From positions 62,001 through 126,000 of the forward strand of contig JANUWF010002153.1 of the NCBI GenBank assembly GCA_026120185.1: a stretch of 64,000 nt of DNA, written 5' to 3'. Both the position numbers and the translations under genes were made by a program. Positions within the stretch are counted from its first letter, which is position 1; each line of letters starts with the position of its first letter. Below are positions 24,775 through 36,720 of the stretch, in pieces. The notes under the pieces were generated by a model, which worked only from the letters and a program-made list of their open reading frames with translations, did no database searches and was not told the DNA's origin. Source of the stretch: Voacanga thouarsii. Its lineage: Eukaryota; Streptophyta; Magnoliopsida; Gentianales; Apocynaceae.

Positions 24775-25133
24775 TGTTAGTATTATGCTCTAGAAGCAAT
24801 CACATGTATACTGTATTTTGTACATTTATTTAATAATACAAGGGAATCTTTATCCTTCAATTTATTTTATTTATACTTTTATGTGAATATATAACTGTTA
24901 GATAAAGTTCTAATACAATACCGTGTTAAGAAAATCATGATAGAGATCATGATGTGAGGTTCCTACTACACTGTTGGGTGTTCGTACGTAAATCATCCCT
25001 AGTCATAGTATTAATGTGATAGGACATCATTAACGCATCAAGACTAGAACTAGTTATACTTCTTGATTTGATTAGGCAATGGTTCTCATATCCATGAGTA
25101 TTGTAATATTTAAAGTTAACACATGGATGCTTG
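24775..25133 (+). mobile_element. 3' LTR of element A, truncated
   Basis: Starts TGTTAGTATTATGCTC right after the polypurine tract and runs 359 bp until the LTR of element B begins at 25134. No terminal CA and no recognisable 5' partner. Confidence 0.7.
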
Positions 25134-27010
25134 TGAAGGAAGAAACGACTGAAAACATGCACACAGAAGCATATAAAATTGATGCACAGTGGAAGAAATT
25201 CTGCGTCTATAATTTACTGAATGCTTAGGCTGTGACAACGAAATTAGTATTGGTTGAATAGTGCTTGGTTTACTCAAGCTTGCCTCTAGATTAATGCTAG
25301 CAAGTTGTCAACTTCATCTTGGCATGAACACTAGGCTCTCCAGCTCACGGAATATTCCTCAGCCTAAATACTGCCAATGAAAGCAATTAAGATGAGGGAT
25401 TAGTCTCGTACTCTTGAACCACTTCTATTAAGATTAGCAGTATCAAGAAGAGTGAATCACTGTGTTCTAGTTTCTAGAATAAACAAAGACACACACCGAG
25501 AAGAATCGAAGTGATCAAGTGTGAGAAGAGAGAAAAATTGATTTGGCTCTATCTTTTCATAGAGGGGAAAAAAGACTCTAATAGTAATCTATTGGAGATC
25601 ACTAAATTATTCAAAAGAGCCCGGATATCATCAACATCTTTTTTCACTGAAGACGTTTTGCTAGGGTAAAAAGAACTAAAACCATACCGTTCTTTGAAGA
25701 CTTGGTCTAGGCTATTGGGCCATGGAAATTATTATTTATTCTTAGACTTAATAAGCTCATAAATGATAAACCTCAATTATTTATTTTCCAGACTTATAAA
25801 AAAATCCCAATAAATAATTAATAAACCCAAATAGATCAAGCATATTTACCTAGTTTAAGCCCAGGACAAATTATTCAATCTGAGTTTAGGCCCTAAATAA
25901 TTAATTAACTAACTAAACTAGATAATTAATTTTAATTTCCCTCAACCCTTTTTTTTTATTCCAGTCCAACAATAAATTAGACTTCCTGAATAAAATAAAA
26001 TCTCTTTAATCAAGACCATTCCTCAACCCAAAAATAATTAGGACTTATGGGCTATTCCGAGGACCAAAAAGACATATCGCCTTAGCTATTAAAATGACCA
26101 AAATACCCCTACTATAAAAATAGTTGTACTTTGAATTTTATATATTTTCTAATATCACCATAAGAAAATATTGACCCTAAGGACATTGTTAGGTTAGCAA
26201 TATATCCGACCTACAAGTGTAATAACTAAAATACCCCCCTTCGTATCACCATGCATTTAAAGAGGAAAAAGTGTACTAACACCTCTCTAAAAAACATCTA
26301 CCATCCACGACTCTTTAGAATGTTCCACTTTACTAGGGAGCTACCTTAAAGCAAATATCCCAGTCTTGTTTCTCAGAGTACTGGATTATTAGATCATTTG
26401 AACAGTCACAATGGGTGATATAGTATAGAAGCTATATTGTACAAGTCTGTCATAACTAATTAGTCACATATACGTAGCATACAAGTATATTAGTCCTACG
26501 ATAGAATCTCAATTATAGTATATCAAAACATATGCTTCTATCTTCGTCAGACCACAAACTCATACTCAAACCGTAGAGTATAAGTCCACACTATAGCAGT
26601 AGTAGTCTGGGCTTCTACTATATAGTACTTTTAGAAACCACAACTACAGGTCTAGTTCTAAGTATTCAAAATACAGTTATGCTATGAAGTGAGAAGACTA
26701 CTCACTGGCTAAAAGTAAGCCATTTTTCACTTGGAATTCATAACACAATAACCTTACCATGATGAGATTCTCATTCTCATTATTCAGTGAAGAATAATCG
26801 TTTAGCTGTTAAGAAACCCGTGATCCATACCTTACTATGAAAGACCACCATTCACATGGACCACTTACTTAAATACAATAGGTCTTTTCCAACATAATTG
26901 TGCACAAATAATAATGTAAATTCATATACAAATTTTGAGAATAAATATTTTATTAATATTAATCAAAATTACATTAGAAACCTAGTCTAAGAGAGGTATA
27001 TATTCCAATA
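25134..27010 (-). mobile_element. 3' LTR of copia element B
   Basis: About 1877 bp. Its inner edge (27010, minus TATTGGAATATATACC) directly follows the polypurine tract, and its outer edge (plus TGAAGGAAGAAACG) matches the sequence beside the B PBS at 38481. Large parts match the reverse complement of the C LTR at 43334 (for example the block around CAGTGAGTAGTC). The expected TGTTAG start is mutated to TATTGG. It abuts the truncated LTR of A, suggesting B inserted into A. Confidence 0.8.
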
Positions 27011-27023
27011 ATCTCCCACTTTC
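27011..27023 (-). other. Polypurine tract of element B
   Basis: The minus strand reads GAAAGTGGGAGAT immediately before the LTR, as in elements A and C. Confidence 0.75.
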
Positions 27024-27049
27024 ACTCTAAGACTAAGTAAGTCCATAGA

Positions 27050-30000
27050 TGTCCACCCCTATGGCATTTAAGTGTCTTTTAAAGACTCTCTCAGCTAAAG
27101 GCTTGGTGAATTGATTAGGTAGATTGTTCTCTGAGGCTATCTGTTCCACTCCAATTTCCCGTCTCTAAATAAAATCGCAGATCATGTGGTACTTCCTCTC
27201 TATGTGCTTCCTCTTCTTATCGTTCCTAGGTTCTTTGGATTGCGAGAATGCGTCAGTGTTGTCACAATATAGTGCAACTATCTTATCCATTTATGGTATG
27301 AATTTAAGTTCTAAAAGGAACTTTCGGAGCCAGACTACTTCCTTTGATGCCTCCGAAGCTGCCTCATACTCAGCATCCATACTTAAGTTAGTAATGCAAG
27401 ATTACTTAATATTCATCCATGAAATAGCCCCTCTAGATAAGGTGAAACATATCCAGCAGTGGATTTTCTTTCATCCTCATCTGCTTGGAAGTCTGAATCT
27501 GTGTATCTTGTAGGAATCAAGTCATCAACCCTATAAACTGGTATATAATCTCCCATTCGCTTGAGGTACTTGGGAGTATGCTTTACATCTTGCCAATGAA
27601 CCTCCCAAGGGTTTGATTTGATATCTGCTAACAAAGCCGATGGCAAAGTAAATTTCTAGCCTAGTGCACAGCATAGTGGACACGAGACTTCCTACAGCCG
27701 AAGCGTAGGGAAATCCTACTCGTCATGTCTTTTTCTTCTTCTGTCTTATGACAATCCTTAAAATAAAAAGACAATCTATGTCTGCAAGGGATTAAAGCTC
27801 CTTTGCATGGGTCCATGTTGAACTTGGCTAGCATATTGTCAATGTATGTAGCTTGGGATAATCCTAATATTCTCTGCTTTCTATTTCTAAGAAGTTTAAT
27901 CCTAAGAATATAACTGGTTTCTCCTAAGTCTTTTATACTAAATTAACTTGACAGCTAAACCTTAGTAGATGGCAATGTTCTTACATCATTCCTAATGATT
28001 AGAATGTCATCCACATACAGTATAAGAAAAACCACATTTATGCCTTCCAATTTCCTATACAAAGCATGGTTCAGCCTAATTTTGAATAAAACCATAAAAC
28101 TTTACATGCTCATCAAAACAAATGTTCCAAGTTCTCAATGCCTACTTAAGTGCATAGATGGACTTCTTAAACTTACAAACCATATGTTCCTAGCCTTTAG
28201 CAATAAAACCTTCCAGTTGGGATATATACATGTCTTCACTAAGATGGACATTAAGAAAGGCCCTCTTGACATCCATTTACCATATCTCATAGTCAAAATG
28301 ATATGCAATAGCTAGAAGGATACAGATGGACTTAAGCATGGCTACTAGGGAAAAGGTTTCCTTGTAGTCGATTTCCTCTTTTTGAGTGTACCCACTCGTC
28401 ACAAGCTTAGTTTTGAAGGTTTCCACCTTTCTATCTGCTCCCCTCTTCCTCGTGTATACCCACTTGTAGCCAATGGGTTTTATCCCTTTAGGTGAAACTA
28501 CAAGATCCTAAACCTAATTAAAGTAGATTGACTCAATCTCGGCATTAATTACTTCATGCCATAAGTCTATATCGACATCAGCAATAGCCTCCTCGTTTCT
28601 AGTGAGATCTTATTCCTGGTGATTAGAGACTTTGGTCAAAGACTTGTCCAATCCACCTTTCTGAAACCCTTGATACAATCCCACTACGACAAGGCTCCCA
28701 TTGTACAAGTTCATGAGGTTGTGCCTCTTCTTGTTCAACAATTAGATTAGAAGAAGTTGAGTCAGAAGATAACTTCTCCTTGAGTTCCAAACTAGTTGAA
28801 CCTTTCGTAGATGTACTTTTATCATCTTCCAAGTATCTAGCATTAGTACTTACAAGTACTTTTTGCCCCTTAAGTACCAATAAAATAGCATATTTTAACC
28901 TTAGTTCTAACTTGTCTCCCTTGATCAGTACATAAGCTGGATAGCTCCATATCTTGGGATGGTTCAGACTTGGCTTATGCCCAATCCATATCTCATATAG
29001 TATCCTAGGTACTGACTTAGAAGGCACCAAGCTCAGAATATATGTTGTTGTTTCCATGGCATATTCCTAAAAAGACACTAGAAGAGTAGTATGAGGCATT
29101 AGGATTCAGACTATTTCCATCAATGTGTATTCCTTCTCTTAACTACTCCGTTCTACCAAGGTGTTTTCGGTGTAAAGAGCTGAGATACTATCCTATGATG
29201 TACCGTGTAATCCTTAAATTCACATAAGTGGCGCTCTCTACCACGATCCAATCATAAGGTCTTTATCAGTTTACTAATCTAACGCACCACTTCAGCTTTA
29301 AACTCTTTGAACTTGTCAAATTAGACTTGCACCTCATCAGGTAAAATAATCGAACCTTATACAATTAGCTATGAAAGTGATAAAGTACTCAAACCTTCCT
29401 TTCTTTGGTGTAGATAATGGACCACACACATTAGTATGAACAAGACATAATATCTCATTGGCTCTATCCGCCTTTTGGGAAAAAAGACTTTTTGGTAATC
29501 TTTCTCGCAAGGCAAGATTCATATTGAGACCAACATTCCAATCCTAATAAGCCCAAAGGCCTATCATGGATTAACCCTTGAATCCTAGTTGAGTTAATAT
29601 GACCCAATCTTAGATGCCAAAGATATGAGTCATTAACATTGGTCTCTCTATTCCTACTTAAAGGTTCACTTTGAGCATTATTTAATTGATTGTTAATAGG
29701 GTTAATGAAGAATAAAATTTTATACATGTGCCTAGTACATAAAACTTCTCCATTTCTATTGATCATGATACCAGAATGGAAAGAAATAGAATATTCTTGA
29801 TTTATTACTTTTGCAACTAAAACCAAATTCTATTTATAATCATGTACATATAAAATATCCTTCAAAATAACTATTCTATTACAATAAAAAATATGTTCTA
29901 GCTCTCTTACTGCTAGGGCCCATACTTGTGCTCCATTTCCCATGCGTAGTCTATGTTCGTCCTTTTGGAGTCTTCTTATCTTTCTAAACCCCTGCAATGA

Positions 30001-30479
30001 GCTACAATATGATTAGTGGTCCTAAATCAACAATCCAAGTGAAAGTTGATCCATCCATTGAAATAGACTCTAGATAGTAAATAATACACGTGGGGTTTTC
30101 TTGGCTTGAAGATCTGGACACTTCTTTTTCCAATGTTCCTTTTTTTCCCACATTTACACTTGCCCTTAGGAGTGTTGGGTTGGGACTTAGGTTGGGCAAC
30201 TACGTTTCCTTTCTTCTTTTTGAACTTGTTGCGCTTAGGCCTAGTTCTTGAAGAAGAAGCCCTAGTAATCATAACCTTAGACTATGGCTTCATGACCTTT
30301 TCCACCATCTAGAGCTCTTTTATTAACTCAGCTAAACTCATGTTTAACTTGTTCATGTAGTAGTTCAACTTGAACTGAGTAAAAGAGCCGAATAGATATT
30401 CAAGAACCATACCCACATAGCTCTTGCAAACAATCACAACATCCAAGACTTTTACTTCTTTGAATGTAGCAATTATTTA
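27050..30479 (-). pseudogene. Copia element B gag (3' part) and pol, decayed
   Basis: Minus-strand order from 30479: gag C-terminal part (KLNMSLAELIKEL), a basic stretch, a frameshifted zinc knuckle near 30150, protease near 30030 (FTWIVDLG, D-L-G), GAG-pre-integrase at 29826-29464 (YLWHLRLGHINSTRIQGL), integrase (VHTNVCGPLSTPKKGRFEYF; SVPRILYEIWIGHKPSLNHP), and a Ser/Glu linker. RT from about 28480 (KPIGYKWVYTRKRGADRK, MDVKRAFLN, then VVFLILYVDDILIIRND near 28010). RNase H runs to about 27060 with KQIPCALLAD-like and HKMAP-like remnants, matching element C. It is split from the gag N-terminus at 36311 by element N. Confidence 0.85.
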
Positions 30480-30484
30480 GAGTA
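30480..30484 (+). other. Target site duplication of element N, left copy
   Basis: GAGTA directly before the LTR. The identical GAGTA is at 36306-36310. Confidence 0.9.
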
Positions 30485-31893
30485 TGATAGGGCCTAAATT
30501 AGTCATATATTTCCTAGTTATTTGAGGCCATTTTGCAATACATTTTGTGTAATAACTGGTCATATTCTTTCATATTTGAGATTTTACCCTTGGAAAGATA
30601 TTTTGTGCATTATTTCAGATTTTAGGGGTAAAATAAGGCAAAATTGTAGCAGAATAGAATAGAGCCAGCACCAACTACACCTTGGAAGAATTGACATGAA
30701 AATAAAAAAAAAATCGACAAATGACCAGATAGGCAGAACACAACCAATGCCGGCCCTAGGCCAGACAAGTGGCACCGACTGTGCACTGGTATAGAGGCGG
30801 TGCCTCAATTTTCATGCGCGTTTTTGGTAATTTTCAGAGTTTTAGTACTTTCCTACTTCTATTCGACCAGAAACCCAAGAGGGACGAATTTAGGCACTTC
30901 TAAAGCCTATAAATAGAGGGAAAACACAAGGTTAAACAATGAATTCATAGGGTAAAACATAAAATCAAGAAGGAATTCATCAAATCAAGAAGGATTGTAC
31001 AAGAAGGTCTACGAAGGAAGAAGAAGGACGCTTGTCTATGAGTGCTTTCTTTTAACTTTGTTTTCTATTCTTGAACAATGATGTATTAATTATTTTATTG
31101 TAATTTGACATTGTTTTTTGTATTTATGATTTTTAGAGTTAATCTGATCTTTTGATTAATTGATTGTTATTCTTGGTATTTAATTACTTATGTTGATTAC
31201 GAGATTAATTTGTTGTTTCTTCTATTAACTTGCTTGGAAAGGGGGTTGATGGTAGTCTCAATTCATTAATTTTGTATTTGTTGTCTATTAACTTGCTTAG
31301 AAAATGGGTTAATTGCTAAGAACTGTGTAATTAAAGGTTAATTGATGTCTTCCAGGATATGGATTCATTAGTTAATTTCATGTTTTAAATTTTCTAGGAT
31401 ATGGAAATTTAATCAAGGATTATGTTTAATGCATCTTATGGGTGAATTAGTTGAGACAGGATATGTTATGCTAATTTGTCTAGAAGATAGTGATTTCATG
31501 GACTGAAAAAGAAGTGAATCTATTTTAAGCCTTCATGATGTCAAGAGAATGATTAGTTATGATAATGATTGGGTACTTTAAGATCGTGTTTGTCAAAATA
31601 ATAGTTTGAGTTACATAATTCTCCATCATTGACATGTATATATTCTTTTATTTTATTTTATTTTATTTTATTTTATATTCTTTTTCACTTTATTGAGTCG
31701 GTTAAACAATGAAAGAAAAGTGATTAAGGCATACTAGTTTCTTAAGGATCGACACTCGTTTTAAATCCTATGCTATACTTAATGATGAGTACGCTTGCTC
31801 ATATGTGTAATTTAGGGTTAACGTTTTAATTTAAACTTGATTGAGAATGTGCTTATTTTTATATGATTTTTATACCCAAATTCATACACATCA
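30485..31893 (+). mobile_element. 5' LTR of element N
   Basis: TGATAGGGCCTAAATTAG ... CATACACATCA, directly followed by the PBS. It contains a TATAAATAGA box at 30908. Compared with the 3' LTR it has roughly 75 extra bases around 31215-31295. Confidence 0.93.
30908..30917 (+). promoter_or_regulatory. TATA box of element N 5' LTR
   Basis: TATAAATAGA, conserved in the 3' LTR at 35394-35403 and in the other Athila-like LTR at 57251-57260, consistent with a shared promoter. Confidence 0.7.
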
Positions 31894-31899
31894 AGTTTT

Positions 31900-31917
31900 T
31901 GGCGCCGTTGCCGAGGA
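31900..31917 (+). other. PBS of element N (tRNA-Asp type)
   Basis: TGGCGCCGTTGCCGAGGA matches 17 of 18 bases of the complement of the plant tRNA-Asp 3' end as I know it, six bases after the LTR. This primer type characterises Athila/Tat-like Ty3 elements. Confidence 0.88.
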
Positions 31918-32151
31918 ACAATATCATGAAAGCTTGGATTTTGTTGATTTAACCATATAAATATGTAAATACGTAAATATGTAAATTTGTACAATTATTC
32001 TTTTTACACAAAGGTGCTATCTTTTGTATCTTTTGTATCTTTGTAATCTATTTAAATAACTTTAACTGATGTTTTAATTGACTAATTTGTTCTTTTAATT
32101 TTGTTTGAATTGTGAATTCTATTATCTAACTATCTTCTATATTTAGGTGGA

Positions 32152-32750
32152 ATGGTGAATTGGAACCAGAGGAGGCTTAATGAGGGGCAGTACCCTCATT
32201 ACTCTTCCGAGATAACACTCAAAGCACCAGAATCAGTAGAGCTAGAGTCAGTGATTGGGAAATTTGTTGTCCATGTCACAAAACATTTCCAAGAAATAGA
32301 TTTCACATTTGAAAAGTTTGAGAAGATGATCCGCAATATGGAAAGACAAATCTAATTTTTGACTGACATGGTGTTGAAGTCTCAAGAACTAACACCAATA
32401 GACAAAGAGGAAACAGCTGCTGTCACATTATGGAGTGGAAAGGAGTTGCCAGACATTGCAGACTGCAACCGGTGCCAGCTGGAGGAAGAGAACCAGCATC
32501 GGCTGCCCGGTACACCCGAGAATAAAGAGTCTAGCATGCAACCGGTGCTGGTTAGAGGAAGAGAAGCGGCACTGGCTGTACCCTGCCCTTCTCCCAGAAA
32601 TTCCACAAGAAATTCAACTTTTCAACCTTAAATTCCTTATCCTACTCGTATACACAAAGCCTAAAAAGATGCCCAATTTGACAAATTTCTTGAGATATTC
32701 AAATAGCTGCACATAAACATCCCACTCAGCCTATCCCTCTTGCCCCATTG
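32152..32750 (+). pseudogene. Athila-like gag C-terminus / protease start remnant
   Basis: The open frame from 32152 (67 codons) carries a FVVHVTKHFQEIDFTFEKFE stretch like the Athila gag C-terminus. After a stop comes AAVTLWSGKELPD near 32410, equivalent to the conserved VTLRSGK motif. Near 32630-32720 a frame reads IPYPTRIHKA, stop, KDAQFDKFLEIFK, stop, LHINIPL, the usual lead-in to the Athila protease. Beyond this the polyprotein stops abruptly and no RT follows. Confidence 0.75.
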
Positions 32751-33270
32751 ATCATACAATCCATTAGGGATATGGTTCATCATCGTCTCTCAACCAAAGC
32801 CTTTGTCTTTCCTCTCGTAATCATGAAAATTCGGAGAGAGTTTGGTATTTGTACTGAGGGGGAATTTACTGAGACTACCACTAAGCATGACCTGGTTACG
32901 GAGCAAATGTTAATGAGCTGTGGGTACAAATATAGCCAGGAGATGAAGAAATGGCTAACTCCCTATGAGGTACAGTATCCTGGACAAGTTCGGCCACCAC
33001 CTGTGGAGGAGCAGAACCCACCACCACCATCGCGAGCACGAGCCTGTGGTTCATAGTCTCAACCAAGGACTGACTTTGAGACCGCTATGATGGGATAGTT
33101 AGCTCAGCAGACGGAGATGTTACTACACACGCAAAACGCCATTGGTGACATTACCCGAAGGCAGACTATTCAGGAACAGTAATAGGCTCAGTGGATGAGC
33201 GTTTTCCAGGACTGCATGGAGGTGACGGAACTTCAGCATATGATGATCATGATGGGGAGGATTGAGATGA
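32748..33270 (+). pseudogene. Athila env-like ORF C-terminal remnant
   Basis: A 102-codon frame (32748-33056) ending in a Pro-rich tail (PPPVEEQNPPPPSRA), followed in the same frame after a stop by a Gln-rich, coiled-coil-like tail (LAQQTEMLLHTQNAIGDI, then MMIMMGRIE). This composition fits the C-terminus of the Athila post-pol ORF ('putative plant transposon protein'). Its position just after the protease lead-in implies an internal deletion that removed RT, RNase H and integrase. Confidence 0.55.
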
Positions 33271-33604
33271 TTTTTTTGCACTTGTTCATACTTGTCACTC
33301 TCTTTTTCCTTTATATTTTCATGACTTTTCTAGTTATTTCTTGTACTTTTCTTTTTCGTACTATCTTCTTTACTTTTTGCTTATTTTTCTTTTCTAGTTT
33401 TTATGCTTTTCTGTGTTTCTTTTGTGTATTTTTCTTTCTAGGTACTTTAACAATTCTTCTTTCTACTGAAATTCGACTCTTTTGTAGGAGAATGCATAAT
33501 GCACAAGAAGTATTTTCTTTCTTCTCTTTTTCCCTTTATTTTTGGTCTCGTGGCAATATTTTCTTACTCTATTTGTTTGGCCATTGAGGACAATATCCAG
33601 TTTA

Positions 33605-33617
33605 AGTGTGGGGGGGT
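33605..33617 (+). other. Internal G-tract AAGTGTGGGGGGG
   Basis: A polypurine-like motif of the type commonly found downstream of coding sequence in Athila/Tat elements, here 1.35 kb before the 3' LTR. It may be a second plus-strand priming site or a relic. Confidence 0.55.
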
Positions 33618-33619
33618 GG

Positions 33620-34970
33620 TTAGAATAAGTATTCTTTTATGCTTCATTCTTCTTGAAATTCTTCTTTAAACCTTTTGAGCAAATTTTTCAAAATTTTTTC
33701 TGATTTTTTTTTTAGCTTTCAAGATGTATTTTTAATGCATGTCTTTATGCTAGATCATAGGGCATATGTTCTATATCATTTGTGGCTTATGCATGACTTT
33801 TTTTGCACGCACTTGGACTAAGTAGTTCTTGATCAAATACTTTACATTGTTCTTAAACCTGTTTTTCTACTAAAATTCATTTAGCATTCTAGAACTTACT
33901 TGAATCTCCCTCGAGGTGAAATAAGAAAGACATTCATGATTTAATTTAGGGATGACGGTAATAGGCCTTCTTTGGATAGTTTGAGCTTTTCAAGCCTACC
34001 TATTTTATATTATCCCTAGTGTCTATTTGGAGCCTAAATTGTTAATTTCTTTCTTAAAACCCATTATCATGCTTTGTCCATTACTTCTTTCTAAGAGTTT
34101 GATTTACCTTCCAAATCTTTGATTACTCTTGATGAATAAAAGTACAAGTAGAAGAATTATAAGGGAGAATGCTTGTGTAAATATCATGACTTGTTACTTT
34201 CGGTCATGCATCATGTGTTGAGTTGGAGTTGTGATAGGAGAAAGGAGAAAGAAAAAGAAAGATGGAGAAAAACAAAAAGCTGCTAGAAAATGTTGAAAGG
34301 AAAAACTGAGAAACAAACCATAGGAAGAATGTGGTTGAGTTGGAATAAGAATTGCTGAAATTTGATGATCTTTTGCAGTATGATTGATCAGTTGAGAACT
34401 GATTGATGAAAAGAATGCAAGATTTGCTTGAACTGTGATATGATTAGTATACAAGGTTATGGGTTTTTGATTGGTTTTGTGATAAGAGTGCAAGAAGACT
34501 TTGGAATCTATTGGTACATTTTGTTTATCATTTTCTTGCAAACTCTCATCTTCTTTTATATTTGATTTTCCTATATCCTTCGTTTGACAGCTATATTACA
34601 AACCCTTTAGCCTTACATTACAAGCTTAAAAGTCCTACTTGACCTAGTAGAATCATGATATGTCTCGGATTAGTGGAGAGTGTGTATGAAAAGTAAGCTT
34701 ATGGAATGCATATTTTTGTTGAGCTAAGTTCTTTCCAATGGTTTGAGAATGATGTTAAGTGTTGGGATGGTTCTGCTAGTCATTCTTCACTTACACAAGT
34801 CTTGCATTTGTTGTGAAAGGTATAGTAGCATATGTTTTGTGGTCTTGAATAAAGAAAGCATTGGAAATATTATTTTGAAATTGATTGAGTGATTTTGTGA
34901 AAACTTATGTTTTTCTACTTATCTTTGATACTTTGCTTAAGGACAAGCAAAGAGCTATGTGCGGAGGAAT
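33620..34970 (+). other. 3' non-coding region of element N
   Basis: No coding signal. T-rich, then mixed sequence that ends in GCGGAGGAA at 34961-34969, the probable polypurine tract directly before the LTR. The open frames on either strand here have no recognisable domains. Confidence 0.6.
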
Positions 34971-34971
34971 A

Positions 34972-36305
34972 TGATAGGGCCTAAATTAGTCATATATTTC
35001 CTAGTTATTTGAGGCCATTTTGCGATACATTTTGTGCAATAACTGGTCATATTTCTTCATATTTGAGATTTTACCCTTGAAAAGATATTTTGTGCATTAT
35101 TTCAGAATTTAGGAGTAAAATAAGGCAAAATCGTCACGAAAAAGAATAGAGCCGGCACCAGCTGCACCCGGGAAGAATTGACACGAAAATCAAGAAAAAT
35201 CAGTGAACGAATAGATAGGCAGAACACAATCAATGCAAGCCCTAGGCAAGACAGGCGGCTCCAACTGTGCACTGGTACGGAGGCGGTGCCTCGATTTTCA
35301 TGCACGTTTTTGGCAATTTTCAGAGTTTTAGTGCTTTCCTACTTCTATTCAGCCAGAAACCCAAGAAGGACAAATTTATGCACTTCTAAAGCCTATAAAT
35401 AGAGGGAAAACACAAGGTTAAACAATGAATTCATAGAGCAAAACATAAAATCAAGGAGGAATTCATCAAATCAAGGAGGATTGTACAAAAGGGTCTACGA
35501 AGGAAGAAGAATGGCGCTTGTCTATGAGTGCTATCTTTTAACTTTATTTTCTATTCTTGAAAAATGATGTATTAATTGTTTTATTATAATTTGACATTGT
35601 TTTCGATATTTATGATTTTTAGAGTTACTTTGATCTTTGATTAATTGATTGTTATTCTTGGTATTTAATTACTTATGCTGATTACGAGATTAATTTGTTG
35701 TCTATTAACTTACTTGAAAAATGGGTTAATTACTAAGAACTGGGTAATTAAAGGTTAATTAATATCTGCCAGGATATGGATTTAGTGGTTAATTTCATGT
35801 TTTAAATTTTTCAGGATATGGAGATTTAATCAAGGATTATGTTTAATTCATCTTTTGGGTGAATTAGTTGAGATTGGATATGTGATGCTAATTTGTCTAG
35901 AAGATAGTGATTTCATGGACTGGAAAAGAAGTGAATCTACCTTAATCCTTCATGATGCCAAGAGAATGATTAGTTATGATAATGATTGGGTATTTTAAGA
36001 TCGTGTTTGTCAAAATAATGGTTTGAGTTATATAATTCTCCATCATTGACATGTATATATTCTTTTATTTAATTTTATTTTCCTTTTTATTCTGTTTCAC
36101 TTTATTGAGTCGGTTAAACAATGAAAGGAAAGTGATTAAGGTACACTTGTTTCTTGAGGATCGACACTCGTTTTAAATCCTATGCTATGCTTAATGATGA
36201 GTACGCTTGCTCATATGTGTAATTTGGGGTTAACGTTTTAATTTAAACTTGATTGAGAATGTGCTTATTTTTATATGATTTTTATACCCAAATTCATACA
36301 CATCA
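34972..36305 (+). mobile_element. 3' LTR of element N
   Basis: 1334 bp, same ends and order as the 5' LTR, with scattered substitutions and lacking the ~75-bp segment. Followed by the GAGTA target duplication. Confidence 0.93.
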
Positions 36306-36310
36306 GAGTA

Positions 36311-36720
36311 TATGATCCCTGACTAATGCTCTCTTAGCCATTTTGGTGTAAATGATCGTTCTAAGAGTCTCCTGTTGTGCGGGTCAACTCTTATCATCGA
36401 ATATTGTGGCAAATGACGTGCTGATATCGTAAGCAGTGGCTATGTGTTGGTGTTTGACAAAAGCACATTAAACATGGAGAACAACATGTAACAACGAGTC
36501 ATTTCGTCAGCCTTTTTCCACACCTTTTTAGCCTCACGCTCCTCACCAGTGCAACCCTCTCCCTCTCCGATAATAGGACAGGTTTCATAAATGACGTACT
36601 TATACTCCTCGATTTTGAGTATTATGTCGAGGTTTCTTTTCTAGTCAACACAATTTAGATCCATAAGCTTATTCTCACAGAGAATGATGGCCAAAGGAAT
36701 GAAAGAACCTCTACCAACTA
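36311..36720 (-). pseudogene. Copia element B gag, N-terminal part
   Basis: The minus strand from about 36710 reads SFIPLAIILCENKLMDLNCV, one more residue, a stop in place of Trp, then KRNLDIILKIEEYKYVIYET, and near 36490 KADEMTRCYMLFSM, matching the start of copia gag proteins. It continues at 30479 once element N is removed. No clear ATG is left. Confidence 0.75.

Larger units (their letters stand above)
30485..36305 (+). mobile_element. Element N: complete but non-autonomous Athila-like LTR retrotransposon
   Basis: 5821 bp with two LTRs (1409 and 1334 bp), TG...CA ends, GAGTA target duplications, tRNA-Asp-type PBS and a purine-rich tract before the 3' LTR. The 3.1-kb interior holds only remnants of gag/protease start and of an env-like ORF C-terminus. 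RT, RNase H and integrase are absent. It sits inside the gag of copia element B. Terminal signals are intact, so mobilisation in trans by a full-length relative would have been possible. Confidence 0.88.

Noticed and set aside
31640..31680. TTTTA pentamer run as a telomere-like or regulatory repeat
   Set aside because: A short ATTTT run within the N LTR that has decayed in the sister LTR; ordinary simple repeat.
33195..33587. 130-codon Phe-rich, membrane-like ORF
   Set aside because: Only its first codons overlap the env-like tail; the rest is T-rich 3' non-coding sequence of element N read as Phe/Leu.
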